A stretch of DNA of 64,000 bases from Aquimarina sp. Aq107 (GTDB lineage: Bacteria; Bacteroidota; Bacteroidia; Flavobacteriales; Flavobacteriaceae): NCBI RefSeq assembly GCF_943733665.1, contig NZ_OX030782.1, positions 454,001 to 518,000 on the forward strand, written 5' to 3'. How positions within the stretch are numbered: position 1 is the stretch's first letter; every line of letters starts with the position of its first letter. The notes below the pieces were generated by a model. It was not told where the DNA came from. It did not search any database and saw nothing but the letters and a program-made list of their open reading frames with translations. Of the stretch, positions 26,360 through 35,487 are shown one piece after another. The position numbers and the translations under genes are program-made.

Positions 26360-26770
26360 ATGAAAGTAATAGGAATCGAAATAAATAAAAAAAGAGTTAT
26401 CTCTGTAGTGTTGTCTAAGAATGAACAGGGGGACTATATAAATCTTACAGGTAAGGAAAAATATATAGAAATTAAAGATGGCCAAAAAAATGAAGATATT
26501 CAGACTTTTTTAGAAGAGATTCATGGCTTTTTTGATACTATTAAGCCTGATCATATTGCTATTGTTACTAGACAAACTAAGGGGAAATTTGCAGCAGCTT
26601 CGGTTTCTTTTAAATTAGAAGCATTGATTCAATGTTACTCAAAAGCAACAATGAGTTTTGTCTCTAAACAAACCTTGACTGCTTATTATAAAAAGAATGA
26701 ACTTCCTGTTTCTTATGCAAATACATATCAAGAGAATGCTACTCGGTTAGCTGCTTATCTTCTTAGGTGA
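26360..26770 (+). CDS. DUF3010 family protein
   Basis: This 136-residue cytoplasmic protein starts with a strand typical of RNase-H-like or actin-like folds (MKVIGIEINKKRVISVVL) and has conserved blocks (DHIAIVTRQTKGKFAAASVSFK; AATRLAAYLLR-like end) that I associate with DUF3010. The biochemical function is unknown to me. It is divergent from the secreted PL6 gene and precedes the exonuclease/GIY-YIG gene, but its own promoter and the 148-bp gap after it suggest a separate unit. Confidence 0.7.
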   Translation: MKVIGIEINKKRVISVVLSKNEQGDYINLTGKEKYIEIKDGQKNEDIQTFLEEIHGFFDTIKPDHIAIVTRQTKGKFAAASVSFKLEALIQCYSKATMSFVSKQTLTAYYKKNELPVSYANTYQENATRLAAYLLR

Positions 26771-26841
26771 TAATTAATGTTTTATACTAAAGATTTATAA
26801 CCATCATTGTATTTTTCTCCTGTTTATTATAAACTATATTT

Positions 26842-26874
26842 AGGAAAAATTCCATTCTGAAAGGAAAAATTCCA
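26842..26874. promoter_or_regulatory. Two direct copies of a palindromic site upstream of the DnaQ/GIY-YIG gene
   Basis: AGGAAAAATTCCA occurs at 26842-26854 and 26862-26874, exactly 20 bp apart (about two helical turns). Each copy is itself palindromic (GGAA-AAA-TTCC). The second copy ends 18 bp before the -7 element, so a bound protein would cover the -33 region. Confidence 0.6.
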
Positions 26875-26892
26875 AATATCAAATATTTCTTT

Positions 26893-26900
26893 TAGATTTG
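26893..26900 (+). promoter_or_regulatory. -7 promoter element (TAGATTTG) for the DnaQ/GIY-YIG gene
   Basis: TAGATTTG matches TAnnTTTG and lies 18 bp ahead of the ATG at 26919. It overlaps the upstream in-frame TTG at 26898, which argues for starting at 26919. Confidence 0.6.
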
Positions 26901-26918
26901 CATTTCAAAAGAAATGTA

Positions 26919-28298
26919 ATGTCAGAAAAATTATATGCTATTATTGATGTCGAAACTACAGGTAAAGGCATTAATGGTAATCGCATTACAGAAATCTGTA
27001 TTGTATTGCTAAAGGGTGATATTATTATGGATAAATTTACTTCTTTGGTGAATCCAGAATGTCATATTCCTCCTTTTATAACGGGATTAACAGGAATAGA
27101 TAATGATATGGTAAGAAATGCACCAAGGTTTCATGAAATTGCAGAGCGAATTATAGAGATGACATCGAATGCTATTTTTGTGGCTCATAATGTAAATTTT
27201 GATTACAATGTGATCAAAGGGGAATTTAAAAATTTAGGATATTCTTTTGTCCGTAAGAAATTGTGTACGGTTCGTTTGTCTAGAAAGTTAATTCCTGGTA
27301 TGTTTTCTTATAGTTTAGGAAAATTGTGTTCCTCACTTAATATTCCTTTAGAAGGTCGACATAGAGCAGAAGGCGATACGGATGCTACAGTTATATTGTT
27401 TCAGCGTATTCTTAGTCTTGATCCAGAATTTAAAATTATCAATAAGTTTTTAAATGTACGATCTAAAGAAGCAACATTACCTCCTCATCTTAAAGCAGAA
27501 AATATAGATGTATTACCAGAAGAAACAGGGATCTATTTGTTTAAGGATCAAAAAGGGAAAGTTATATATGCAGGTAAAGCGAAGAATATTAAACAGCGTG
27601 TGATTAGTCATTTTTATGATAAAAAAAATAAAGAATACGCTTTAGGTCAGGAAACGTATGCGATAGATTATGAAGTTACTGGTAATGAATTAGTAGCTCT
27701 ATTATTAGAATCAGAAAAAATTCAAAAGCACTACCCAAAATTTAATAGAGCTCAAAAAAAACCGGTAGCTCCATATTGTATTATGTTTTATACGAATAGA
27801 AAAGGTGTTGTTCAATTAGCAATAGATAGATCACAAACATTTGATCACTCTGTTGAGATTTTTTATAGTAGGGCAGAAGCAATAGAGAAGTTAGAACAGC
27901 TTTGCGAAATGTTTCAATTATGTCCTAGGTATTGCACTCTGCAGAGTACTACAGATAACTGTTCTCATTATAAAATTAAGAATTGCAAAGGTATTTGTAT
28001 TGGGAATGAATCTGTTGCATTATATAATATGAGAGTGCAAAAAGCATTATCTTCTCTTAGGAGAGATCAAAAAAGTTATTTTATAAAAGAAAAAGGGAGA
28101 ACTTTTAATGAACAAAGTTTTGTAATGATACAAGATGGGATTTATAAGGGGTTTGGATATCTTCAAGAAGATGAACAAATCATTTCTATAGAAGATTTTG
28201 ATAATTTCTTGAATCTTCAGAAGCATACATATCATACCACTAAAATAATTAAAAGTTATCTCCGTAAAAATGGAGATAGAAATATTGTCCCTATATAA
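26919..28298 (+). CDS. DEDDh exonuclease fused to GIY-YIG (UvrC-like) nuclease domain
   Basis: From the ATG at 26919 the product has 459 residues. The N-terminal 180 residues are a DnaQ-like 3'-5' exonuclease with all acidic ligands: IIDVETTG, HNVNFDYN, and HRAEGDTDA with the catalytic His and last Asp. Residues 195-280 are a GIY-YIG domain (TGIYLFKDQKGKVIYAGKAKN, with the Arg in KQRVISHF). The final part resembles the UvrC/Cho-like Cys-containing region. Such fusions are known in Bacteroidota and are thought to act in DNA repair. Two palindromic sites upstream suggest damage- or stress-regulated expression. Confidence 0.87.
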   Translation: MSEKLYAIIDVETTGKGINGNRITEICIVLLKGDIIMDKFTSLVNPECHIPPFITGLTGIDNDMVRNAPRFHEIAERIIEMTSNAIFVAHNVNFDYNVIKGEFKNLGYSFVRKKLCTVRLSRKLIPGMFSYSLGKLCSSLNIPLEGRHRAEGDTDATVILFQRILSLDPEFKIINKFLNVRSKEATLPPHLKAENIDVLPEETGIYLFKDQKGKVIYAGKAKNIKQRVISHFYDKKNKEYALGQETYAIDYEVTGNELVALLLESEKIQKHYPKFNRAQKKPVAPYCIMFYTNRKGVVQLAIDRSQTFDHSVEIFYSRAEAIEKLEQLCEMFQLCPRYCTLQSTTDNCSHYKIKNCKGICIGNESVALYNMRVQKALSSLRRDQKSYFIKEKGRTFNEQSFVMIQDGIYKGFGYLQEDEQIISIEDFDNFLNLQKHTYHTTKIIKSYLRKNGDRNIVPI

Positions 28299-28392
28299 TA
28301 TCTCTAGAAACTATAACAAAACAATAATACCAATCGAGTAAGTAATTTAGTATTTTAACGACCGTATGGTTTTAACTAATTATTTATTTTCT

Positions 28393-29115
28393 ATGAAAAA
28401 TATTCTTACCTCAGTAATCATATTTTTAACAGTTTCACTATATGGTCAAAAAACAATTGATTTTCCATCTAAAGATGGATTAATGATGACCGCAGATCTA
28501 TATGAAGCCAAAGAAAGTGGTCGGTTTATTATTCTTTTTCATCAGGCAGGATGGAGTAGAGGGGAATATGTGGAGATTGCCCCAAAGCTAAATAAATTAG
28601 GGTATAATTGTTTTGCTGTGGATCAACGATCAGGAGGTTCAGTAAATGATATAACAAATAAAACGAATACTGTAGCTAAAACAGAAGGTAAGCAAACTGA
28701 ATTTAAGGATGCTTATCAAGATGTGGAATCTGCTATTGCATATGTAAAAAAGACATATAAGCCTAAGAAAATTATTATTTGGGGAAGTTCATATTCTTCA
28801 TCTTTAGTATTAAAATATGCAGGAGATCATCCAGATGTTGTGAATGGAGTATTATCGTTTTCTCCTGGGGAATATTTTGGCGAAAAGAATTATATTACTA
28901 GTAGTGCGGCTAACATTAAGATTCCGGTATTTATTACTTCTGCACAAAACGAAAAAAAGAGTTGGTCAGGAATCTATAACGCAATTAACGCAGAAAAGAA
29001 ACAATTCTTTTTACCTGAGACTAAAGGGAATCATGGTTCTAGAGCGCTTTGGGAAAGGTTTTCGGATAATGAAAGCTATTGGAAAGCTGTCAAAGGCTTT
29101 CTAAAAACCATTTAG
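28393..29115 (+). CDS. Secreted alpha/beta hydrolase (dienelactone hydrolase-like)
   Basis: From the ATG at 28393 the product has 240 residues and begins with a signal peptide (MKNILTSVIIFLTVSLYGQ). A second ATG at 28366 would add nine residues in front of the signal and is less likely. The hydrolase fold shows an oxyanion region (LFHQAGWSRGEY), the nucleophile Ser in IWGSSYSSSL (near 135) and the catalytic His in KGNHGSRALW. The acid is likely the Asp before HPDVVNG or a later residue. The substrate is unknown. It is monocistronic. Confidence 0.8.
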   Translation: MKNILTSVIIFLTVSLYGQKTIDFPSKDGLMMTADLYEAKESGRFIILFHQAGWSRGEYVEIAPKLNKLGYNCFAVDQRSGGSVNDITNKTNTVAKTEGKQTEFKDAYQDVESAIAYVKKTYKPKKIIIWGSSYSSSLVLKYAGDHPDVVNGVLSFSPGEYFGEKNYITSSAANIKIPVFITSAQNEKKSWSGIYNAINAEKKQFFLPETKGNHGSRALWERFSDNESYWKAVKGFLKTI

Positions 29116-29125
29116 TTATAAAATA

Positions 29126-29166
29126 AAAATTGCCTGACACTATCATTCTATGTCTCAGGCAATTTT
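29126..29166. terminator. Bidirectional terminator between the hydrolase gene and gcvP
   Basis: A perfect 12-bp stem (29126-29137 with 29155-29166, core AAAATTGCCTGA/TCAGGCAATTTT) sits between two convergent genes. Confidence 0.85.
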
Positions 29167-29189
29167 ATTATTTATTGTATAATGATGCT

Positions 29190-32042
29190 TTATACTTCCT
29201 CCATATATTCTTCAATAGGAGTACAAGTACAAATTAGATTTCTATCACCATAAGCGTCATCCACACGTCTAACTGTAGGCCAGAATTTATTATCTGCAAC
29301 ATAAGGTAGTGGATAAGCAGCTTGCTCTCTGGTGTATGGGAAATCCCATGTATCTGCTGTTAGCATTGCCATTGTATGCGGAGCATTTTTCATAATGTTG
29401 TTTGGATTGTCAGAGCTTGCTTCCGAAATTTCCTGACGGATACTGATCATTGCATCACAAAAACGATCCAATTCTGCTTTACTTTCACTTTCTGTTGGTT
29501 CGATCATAATAGTTCCTGCAACAGGAAAAGAAACAGTCGGTGCATGGAATCCATAATCCATTAATCGCTTAGCGATATCAGTTACTTCGATCCCGTGTGC
29601 TTTAAAAGGCCTACAGTCTATAATCATTTCGTGAGCTGCGCGACCACGTTCACCAGAATATAGTGTGCTATAATGACCATCTAATCGATCTTTGATATAA
29701 TTAGCATTAAGGATTGCGTATTCTGTCGATTCTTTTAAACCTTGTGCTCCTAACATTGTTATATATCCATAAGAAATTAAACAAGCCAAAGCCGATCCCC
29801 AAGGAGCTGCAGAAATTGCAGTTATTGCTTGATCACCTCCTGTAGTTATTACTGGATTCCCAGGTAAAAATGGTACTAGTTGTTTGGCTACACAAATAGG
29901 TCCAACACCCGGTCCACCACCTCCATGAGGAATTGCAAATGTTTTATGTAAATTCAGGTGACATACATCTGCTCCGATAGCTCCAGGATGAGTTAATCCT
30001 ACCTGAGCATTCATGTTAGCACCATCCATATAAACCTGTCCACCGTGATCGTGGATTATTTGAGTAATTTCCTTGATGGCTGATTCATATACTCCATGAG
30101 TAGATGGATATGTTACCATCAATGCAGAAAGATTATCTTTATATTTTTCTGCTTTTTCTTTTAGATCTTCTACATCTATATTTCCTTCCTCTGTTGCTTT
30201 GGTTACAACAACTTTCATTCCAGCCATTACTGCTGATGCAGGATTTGTCCCGTGAGCAGATGAAGGGATTAAGCAAATATTTCTATGATGATCTCCTCTG
30301 GATTCGTGATAAGCACGAATAACCATTAATCCTGCAAATTCTCCTTGCGCACCTGAATTGGGTTGTAAAGAAGTTCCTGCAAAACCAGTAATTTCCGTTA
30401 ATTGATCTTCTAATTTTTTTAATACTTCTTGATATCCTTGAGCCTGTTCAACAGGAACTAATGGATGTATATTACCCCATTGCGCATTACTTAACGGAAG
30501 CATTTCCGATGCGGCATTTAATTTCATAGTACAAGAGCCTAAAGGAATCATAGAATGATTTAAAGAAAGATCCTTACGTTCTAGTTTTTTGATGTAACGC
30601 ATCAATTCTGTTTCAGAATGATAGGTGTTAAATACGTCGTTTGTTAAGAATTCAGTATTTCGTTTTACAAAATCAGGAATACTCGTGGCAGCATCAATTG
30701 CTGTTATCTTGATAGATTCCTTTCCAGCTGCTTTTGCAAAAATTGATACAATATTATTGATATCAACAATTGTGGTAGCTTCATTCAAAGAGATGGATAC
30801 AGTTTCTGTATCGGGATAATAAAAGTTTACTTCTTGAGCTTCAGATATTTCTTTAATTTTATTAGCATCTGCTTTAAATCTAATAGTATCAAAGAATACG
30901 GTGTTTAGTTGCTTATAGCCTAGTTTGGTTATAGCATTTGCAAGACTTGTAGTAGAACTATTTACTTTATTGGCGATATATTGTAGTCCGTCTTTACCGT
31001 GATATACAGCATACATTCCTGCCATTACAGCAAGTAATACTTGAGCTGTACAAATGTTTGAAGTCGCTTTATCACGTTTGATATGCTGTTCACGTGTTTG
31101 TAACGCCATACGCAGAGCACGATTTCCATTCATATCTTGGGTAACTCCAATGATCCTTCCTGGAATATTTCTTTTATATGCTTCTCTTGTTGCAAAATAT
31201 GCTGCATGAGGACCTCCATATCCTAATGGAATTCCAAATCGTTGTGTTGTTCCAACTACTACATCAACATCAAAACTACCTGGAGATTTCAGGCTTACTA
31301 AGCTTAGAATGTCTGCCGCAACAGCAACTTTGATTTCTGATTGATGCGCTTTTTCTACAAAAGATGCATAATCATATACTTGACCAGAAACTCCGGGATA
31401 TTGTAAAATAGCACCATAAAAATCAGAAGAAAAATCAAATGTAGTATGATCACCAACAACCAATTCAATTCCTAAAGGAATTGCTCTTGTTTTTAATAAC
31501 GAAAGTGTCTGCGGTAGAATTTCTTGAGAAACAAAAAATTTGTCAATGTTTTCTTTTTTCTGAGCTCTAGATCGCACTGCAAATAACATGGTCATAGCTT
31601 CTGCAGCAGCTGTACTTTCATCAAGTAAAGAGGCATTGGCTAATTCCATTCCTGTAAGATCACAAACCATCGTTTGATAATTCAATAAAGCTTCTAATCT
31701 ACCTTGAGCAATTTCTGCTTGATAAGGAGTATACGCAGTATACCAACCTGGGTTTTCTAGAATATTACGTTGTATTACTGCAGGTAAACTTGCTTCGTGA
31801 TATCCTAAACCAATATAAGTTTTAAATACTTTGTTTTTAGCAGCTAACTGTTGCACATGAGCAGAATATTCTTGCTCACTCATAGCTTCATCTAGCTGTA
31901 GGGGTGATTTTAATAAAATATCATCTGGTACCGTTTCGAAGATAAGTTGATCTATAGAATCAGCTTTGATGGTGTTTAACATGTCACCTAGATCTTTTTC
32001 TGAAGGCCCAATATGACGTAGTTTAAATGAGTCAGTTTTCAT
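29190..32042 (-). CDS. gcvP: Glycine dehydrogenase (decarboxylating), P-protein
   Basis: This 950-residue PLP enzyme decarboxylates glycine and passes the aminomethyl group to the H-protein of the glycine cleavage system. The N- and C-terminal halves are both present, as in the undivided P-protein. The PLP Lys is in [17 protein letters not shown], and the start region [15 protein letters not shown] is typical. I choose the ATG at 32042; the frame runs on to 32081, but the -7 element at 32071-32078 lies inside that extension. gcvT and gcvH are not in the window. No glycine riboswitch was seen ahead of it. Confidence 0.95.
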   Translation of the reverse strand: MKTDSFKLRHIGPSEKDLGDMLNTIKADSIDQLIFETVPDDILLKSPLQLDEAMSEQEYSAHVQQLAAKNKVFKTYIGLGYHEASLPAVIQRNILENPGWYTAYTPYQAEIAQGRLEALLNYQTMVCDLTGMELANASLLDESTAAAEAMTMLFAVRSRAQKKENIDKFFVSQEILPQTLSLLKTRAIPLGIELVVGDHTTFDFSSDFYGAILQYPGVSGQVYDYASFVEKAHQSEIKVAVAADILSLVSLKSPGSFDVDVVVGTTQRFGIPLGYGGPHAAYFATREAYKRNIPGRIIGVTQDMNGNRALRMALQTREQHIKRDKATSNICTAQVLLAVMAGMYAVYHGKDGLQYIANKVNSSTTSLANAITKLGYKQLNTVFFDTIRFKADANKIKEISEAQEVNFYYPDTETVSISLNEATTIVDINNIVSIFAKAAGKESIKITAIDAATSIPDFVKRNTEFLTNDVFNTYHSETELMRYIKKLERKDLSLNHSMIPLGSCTMKLNAASEMLPLSNAQWGNIHPLVPVEQAQGYQEVLKKLEDQLTEITGFAGTSLQPNSGAQGEFAGLMVIRAYHESRGDHHRNICLIPSSAHGTNPASAVMAGMKVVVTKATEEGNIDVEDLKEKAEKYKDNLSALMVTYPSTHGVYESAIKEITQIIHDHGGQVYMDGANMNAQVGLTHPGAIGADVCHLNLHKTFAIPHGGGGPGVGPICVAKQLVPFLPGNPVITTGGDQAITAISAAPWGSALACLISYGYITMLGAQGLKESTEYAILNANYIKDRLDGHYSTLYSGERGRAAHEMIIDCRPFKAHGIEVTDIAKRLMDYGFHAPTVSFPVAGTIMIEPTESESKAELDRFCDAMISIRQEISEASSDNPNNIMKNAPHTMAMLTADTWDFPYTREQAAYPLPYVADNKFWPTVRRVDDAYGDRNLICTCTPIEEYMEEV

Positions 32043-32070
32043 AGCAAAAAAACAGTTGAGATTTAAAGCG

Positions 32071-32078
32071 CAAAAGTA
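32071..32078 (-). promoter_or_regulatory. -7 promoter element (TACTTTTG) for gcvP
   Basis: On the minus strand TACTTTTG matches TAnnTTTG, 28 bp upstream of the chosen ATG. This placement excludes the longer reading frame. Confidence 0.55.
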
Positions 32079-32177
32079 CATATTTAATCCATAAAATTTT
32101 CACAATAAATTAACCTAACACTAGTAAGTTTTTAACCAACTTAGAGTGTTATTAACAGATTCCCCTAAATTAGCAAA

Positions 32178-33005
32178 GTGAAAACCATACAAAGTATATT
32201 TAATTTTTATCTAAATAGCAGTATTCACGTGGCTTTAGCTGTGGCTTCCTTGGTAAAACTTACTTTTTTGAAGTTCGAGATTTTGGAAGGTGATATGTAT
32301 GTGTATTTCAGTTTTGTTGGAGCTATTGTCGCATATAATTTTGTGAAGTACGCTACGATTTCAAAATTGTATCATAAGCGATTAACAAAATCAATGACAG
32401 GAATCAAAATATTAACAGGTATCTGTCTATTGATATTTGTATATTTTGCTTTTCAGTTATCTATAGATACGTTAATGTATATGCTCCCCTTTATACTACT
32501 AACAATTCTTTACACCGTTCCAATTTTTCCGAATAAGAAGAACTTAAGAAGTGTTGCAGGGATTAAGATTTTTATTATTGGAACAACCTGGACAGGAATT
32601 ACAGTTCTAGTGCCTATGCTCTATGCAGAAGGAAGTTTAGGTCTTGACATGGTTATAGAAATTATTCAACGTTTTTTGTTCATAGTGGTAATAATGTTAC
32701 CTTTTGAAATAAGAGACTTACAATACGATAACAGAGAATTAGAAACAATCCCCCAGAAAATTGGAATTACAAAAACTAAGGTTTTTGGAAGTATATTATT
32801 GGTTATCTTTTTGCTATTAACAGCTTTTAAAGAGGACCTTTCCTTTGCAGAGATTTTGACTACTGTATTGATTACAATTGTAAGTCTACTTTTTTTATGG
32901 GGTACTGATAAAAAACAATCGGAATACTTTTGTTCCTTTTGGGTAGAAAGTATTCCGATTATGTGGTTGTTTATATTGGTTATGATGCAAAGCCTATTTG
33001 GCTAA
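32178..33005 (+). CDS. UbiA-like integral membrane protein
   Basis: This 275-residue protein starts at a GTG and has about eight or nine membrane segments. It resembles prenyltransferases of the UbiA superfamily: the second Asp-rich motif is visible as FEIRDLQYDNRE. The first (NDxxDxxxD) is replaced by a Tyr/Asn/Lys stretch (AYNFVKYATISK), so prenyl transfer is doubtful or altered. Its last 12 bp overlap the end of the convergent anti-sigma-like gene. It is unlinked to quinone or carotenoid genes here, so a role cannot be assigned. Confidence 0.6.
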   Translation: MKTIQSIFNFYLNSSIHVALAVASLVKLTFLKFEILEGDMYVYFSFVGAIVAYNFVKYATISKLYHKRLTKSMTGIKILTGICLLIFVYFAFQLSIDTLMYMLPFILLTILYTVPIFPNKKNLRSVAGIKIFIIGTTWTGITVLVPMLYAEGSLGLDMVIEIIQRFLFIVVIMLPFEIRDLQYDNRELETIPQKIGITKTKVFGSILLVIFLLLTAFKEDLSFAEILTTVLITIVSLLFLWGTDKKQSEYFCSFWVESIPIMWLFILVMMQSLFG

Positions 33006-33248
33006 TTTCTTTCGCAATGCTTCTTTCATTTCTTCTTTTTTAGAAGATGATATCACTTCTATATTAGATTTTTTTATTGTCTTAGTAAGCTTGATATTTC
33101 TTTTAGAATATGCACGTGTTACCTTACAATAGATTAATCTAATATTTAATTTGATGATTTCCATAACGGATGCTTCACCATATTGATTTTTATCACAGAT
33201 AAATTTCGCCTGTTCACAGGATACTAATAAACTATTACTTGTTTTCAT
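32994..33248 (-). CDS. Anti-sigma-like small protein, copy 2
   Basis: This 84-residue protein shares its layout with the next gene upstream. Both have an early Cys, an ICDKNQY motif, then KLNI-LIYCK near residue 41 and a basic tail. The conserved Cys residues and HxxxC-like spacing (Leu-His/Arg-Leu-Ile-Tyr-Cys) recall zinc-binding anti-sigma domains of flavobacteria. In this copy His is replaced by Arg in NIRLIYC and the CxxC has become CKVT, so a zinc site may be impaired. It is the last gene of the sigma operon and overlaps the convergent UbiA-like gene by 12 bp. Confidence 0.7.
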   Translation of the reverse strand: MKTSNSLLVSCEQAKFICDKNQYGEASVMEIIKLNIRLIYCKVTRAYSKRNIKLTKTIKKSNIEVISSSKKEEMKEALRKKLAK

Positions 33249-33290
33249 TACAATTTTAAAATGCTAATTATTTGGGGTTTTGTTAATTTT

Positions 33291-33551
33291 TTATTCTTGT
33301 TCTGACATTTTTTTCTTCAATTGTTCTTTCATCGAATCCTTCGCTGATTGATTGATACTTATCACCTTAGGGTCTTTGAATAAATTAGTTAGTTTCGTAT
33401 TCTTTGACGAATATTTTCTGCAAGCCTTACAATAAATTAAATGAATATTTAATTTTACTTTTTCCCAAAAAGAGGCTTCTTTATATTGATTTTTATCGCA
33501 AATGTGATTTGCATTTTCACAACTTACAAATATTTTATTTTCCTTACTCAT
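33291..33551 (-). CDS. Anti-sigma-like small protein, copy 1
   Basis: This 86-residue cytoplasmic protein follows the ECF sigma gene by 6 bp. It has the complete set of a presumed zinc-binding anti-sigma module: CDKNQY near residue 18, His in NIHLIYC, and CKAC near 41-44. The Lys-rich tail is probably helical. The sister gene 42 bp downstream encodes a diverged copy lacking two of these residues. Pairing of an ECF sigma with this type of 80-90-residue protein is common in flavobacteria (from memory), so sigma inhibition is likely but not shown. Confidence 0.75.
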   Translation of the reverse strand: MSKENKIFVSCENANHICDKNQYKEASFWEKVKLNIHLIYCKACRKYSSKNTKLTNLFKDPKVISINQSAKDSMKEQLKKKMSEQE

Positions 33552-33557
33552 GTGTTA

Positions 33558-34112
33558 TTAAAACCAGTTTTTTTCTAGGCACTCGGCCATCGCAGTACGA
33601 GCGCGATGAATGATAACCCATAAATTAGACGCAGTAATATCAAATTCATTACAGATTGCTTCTGTATCAAATCCTTGAATCGTTTTCATAGAGAAAATAC
33701 GAGCTTGTTTTTCTGGTAATTTACCAATGCAATTATGTATGGCAACTCCTAATTCAGTATTTTCAATTTTACCTTCGGCGTTCTGGTCAAAAGGATCAGC
33801 AACTCTTTCTTCTAGCCAATCTCCTTCTGTTTCGCCATCATTAGTATAATTGATACGTACTTCTGCCTTTCCTTTATTGCTATTTATTTTCCTATAGTGA
33901 TCAATAATTTTTCTTTTTAGAATTGAAATTAGCCAAGTACGCTCACTAGCTTCTCCTTTAAAGTTTTTCATTGATTTAAGACCTGCAAAAAAGGTCTCCT
34001 GCACTAAATCTTGTGCAATTTCTCTGTCGTCGACTCTTACTATGGTGTAATTAAATAAATAATCACTGTATTTGTCAATCCACGTATTAGGGTCTATCGT
34101 GTTTGTAGGCAT
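33558..34112 (-). CDS. ECF-type RNA polymerase sigma factor
   Basis: This 184-residue sigma-70 family protein has region 2 around YSDYLFNYTIVRVDDREIAQDLVQETF and region 4 near KLPEKQARIFSMKTIQGFDTEAICNEFDIT, with the HTH ending ASNLWVIIHRARTAM. The linker between is long and acidic (about 80-115). It heads an operon with two anti-sigma-like genes. Its own promoter has a standard -33/-7 pair, so it is not obviously dependent on itself. The target regulon is unknown; the secreted protein gene at 34289 is divergent from it and is a candidate. Confidence 0.9.
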   Translation of the reverse strand: MPTNTIDPNTWIDKYSDYLFNYTIVRVDDREIAQDLVQETFFAGLKSMKNFKGEASERTWLISILKRKIIDHYRKINSNKGKAEVRINYTNDGETEGDWLEERVADPFDQNAEGKIENTELGVAIHNCIGKLPEKQARIFSMKTIQGFDTEAICNEFDITASNLWVIIHRARTAMAECLEKNWF

Positions 34113-34132
34113 AGTTTATTTGCTCTTTTCTC

Positions 34133-34162
34133 CAAAAATAGGATAAAAAGTTGAATCTCAAA
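34133..34162 (-). promoter_or_regulatory. -33/-7 promoter of the ECF sigma operon
   Basis: On the minus strand TTTG (34159-34162), an 18-nt spacer and TATTTTTG (34133-34140) form a good Bacteroidota promoter 20 bp upstream of the sigma ATG. Confidence 0.65.
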
Positions 34163-34252
34163 TAAGTTTGAACCATTGAATTAAAGGAAAGGTGTATTAA
34201 GAACTCAACAATATACCAGTAACTGGGTATTTTTTTAATATCAATATGACTC

Positions 34253-34260
34253 TATGTTTG
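34253..34260 (+). promoter_or_regulatory. -7 promoter element (TATGTTTG) for the 34289 gene
   Basis: TATGTTTG matches TAnnTTTG and lies 28 bp upstream of the ATG at 34289. No clear -33 TTG was found at the usual distance. Confidence 0.5.
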
Positions 34261-34288
34261 TGCATATCATTTTTTTAAAAACAGTCAG

Positions 34289-34852
34289 ATGAAAAAAATT
34301 ACATTTCTTTTAATTATTCAATTAGTATTGTCAAGCGGAATAAAAGCACAAGAGGTTCAAAAAAACTTCGTTCCATATTTTATGAAAGATGGAAAGGTGG
34401 AATCATTCGAACGCAAAGGTGCTAAAATCGAAGCCAAAGCTATTGGTTTTGGTTATGGAGGAGTAAACCAGTACTTAACTATTTTTAATAGTAAATATTC
34501 TAACGTTAGATTTAAATCTAATGATGTTCCTAAGTTTATTATGTCTTTAGATGAAGGGATTGATCCTCTTGATATTGTAATTATCTCTAAGGCGGATGTG
34601 GTAAAGAAGCGAAAAAAATATAGAAGATTTATACAAAAAGGAAATTCTATGGGAGGCGGCAGTAAAGATATAAGTCAGCATCTTATCGTTCCAGAACTTA
34701 AGAAAATAGACGAAAACCTTTATGAAATTATAATGCCATCACTGGTTCCTGGAGAATATGCTTTTCAGCCTATTTATAAAGGTGTTGAAGCCAATAATAT
34801 TATGGGTACATCAGGAGAAGTACGTATTTATTGTTTTGGTATTGATGATTAG
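34289..34852 (+). CDS. Secreted hypothetical protein
   Basis: This 187-residue protein has a signal peptide (MKKITFLLIIQLVLSSGIKAQ, cleavage near residue 21). The mature part is beta-rich, with a very basic stretch (KADVVKKRKKYRRF) near the middle, and ends YCFGIDD. No domain was recognised and there is no lipobox or sorting domain. It is divergent from the ECF sigma gene, and a link to that sigma is possible but only suggested by position. Confidence 0.65.
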   Translation: MKKITFLLIIQLVLSSGIKAQEVQKNFVPYFMKDGKVESFERKGAKIEAKAIGFGYGGVNQYLTIFNSKYSNVRFKSNDVPKFIMSLDEGIDPLDIVIISKADVVKKRKKYRRFIQKGNSMGGGSKDISQHLIVPELKKIDENLYEIIMPSLVPGEYAFQPIYKGVEANNIMGTSGEVRIYCFGIDD

Positions 34853-35019
34853 AATTTATAACTGAATTGGGAGTTGTTTGCCTGGGAAGTGAGTATCCAT
34901 ATGTCTGAATGAGTGAAAAACTAGTTGTGATTAATGACGTTCATAATTAGACTCCACCAGAATTGCCCACGATGGTAAATTCAGCATGTTTTACTACTAC
35001 TTTTCAGGTAAACTCTTAT

Positions 35020-35487
35020 TTATATTGAGGTGGATTGAGATTGTTCGGTTTTTAATTTGATAAATTGATTCCTTGTTTTTAGAAATTTAATTAAGTGCTT
35101 TCTTAAAACTATTTGATCAAATATTTCTCCAAAAATACTATAAGGTGTTGTATATTCTAAAACATCAATCATTTCAGTTCCCTTTGATAGTTCTTTAAAA
35201 ATGTGTTGATGTTTAAAAGTTTTAAAATGACCACTTATCATTTCATCAATGAAATAGGTAGAATGCCTTAATGATGTTATTTTACTTTGATGTTTTAGAT
35301 ATAAGCCAAAGTGCTTTCCTCTCCAGGTAACTGTGTCATAGAGATCAATTAATCCAGAAGTTTTTCCAGCAATAGCAACTTCCTTTGTTTTCGAAGCAGA
35401 ACCCATATGTATGTCAATATTTCGAGCAGCATCGAAAACAACTTTAATCGGAGCTTCTATTTTGGTGTATAATCGGATTGTAGTCAT
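35020..35487 (-). CDS. SRPBCC family protein
   Basis: This 155-residue protein begins like a START/SRPBCC lipid- or polyketide-binding domain (TTIRLYTKIEAPIKVVFDAARNIDIH) and keeps its mixed strand-helix pattern (IDLYDTVTWRGKHFG; later EMIDVLEYTTPYSI). Such proteins bind hydrophobic ligands or catalyse cyclisations. Its start overlaps the stop of the TIGR01777 gene by 4 bp, so both are translated together. It is the last gene of an operon led by a GbsR/MarR-type regulator. The ligand is unknown. No terminator was noted. Confidence 0.8.
   Translation of the reverse strand: MTTIRLYTKIEAPIKVVFDAARNIDIHMGSASKTKEVAIAGKTSGLIDLYDTVTWRGKHFGLYLKHQSKITSLRHSTYFIDEMISGHFKTFKHQHIFKELSKGTEMIDVLEYTTPYSIFGEIFDQIVLRKHLIKFLKTRNQFIKLKTEQSQSTSI

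Noticed and set aside
29116..32177. Glycine riboswitch for gcvP
   Set aside because: The leader between the -7 element and the ATG is under 40 nt, too short for a glycine aptamer, and no paired structure was seen.
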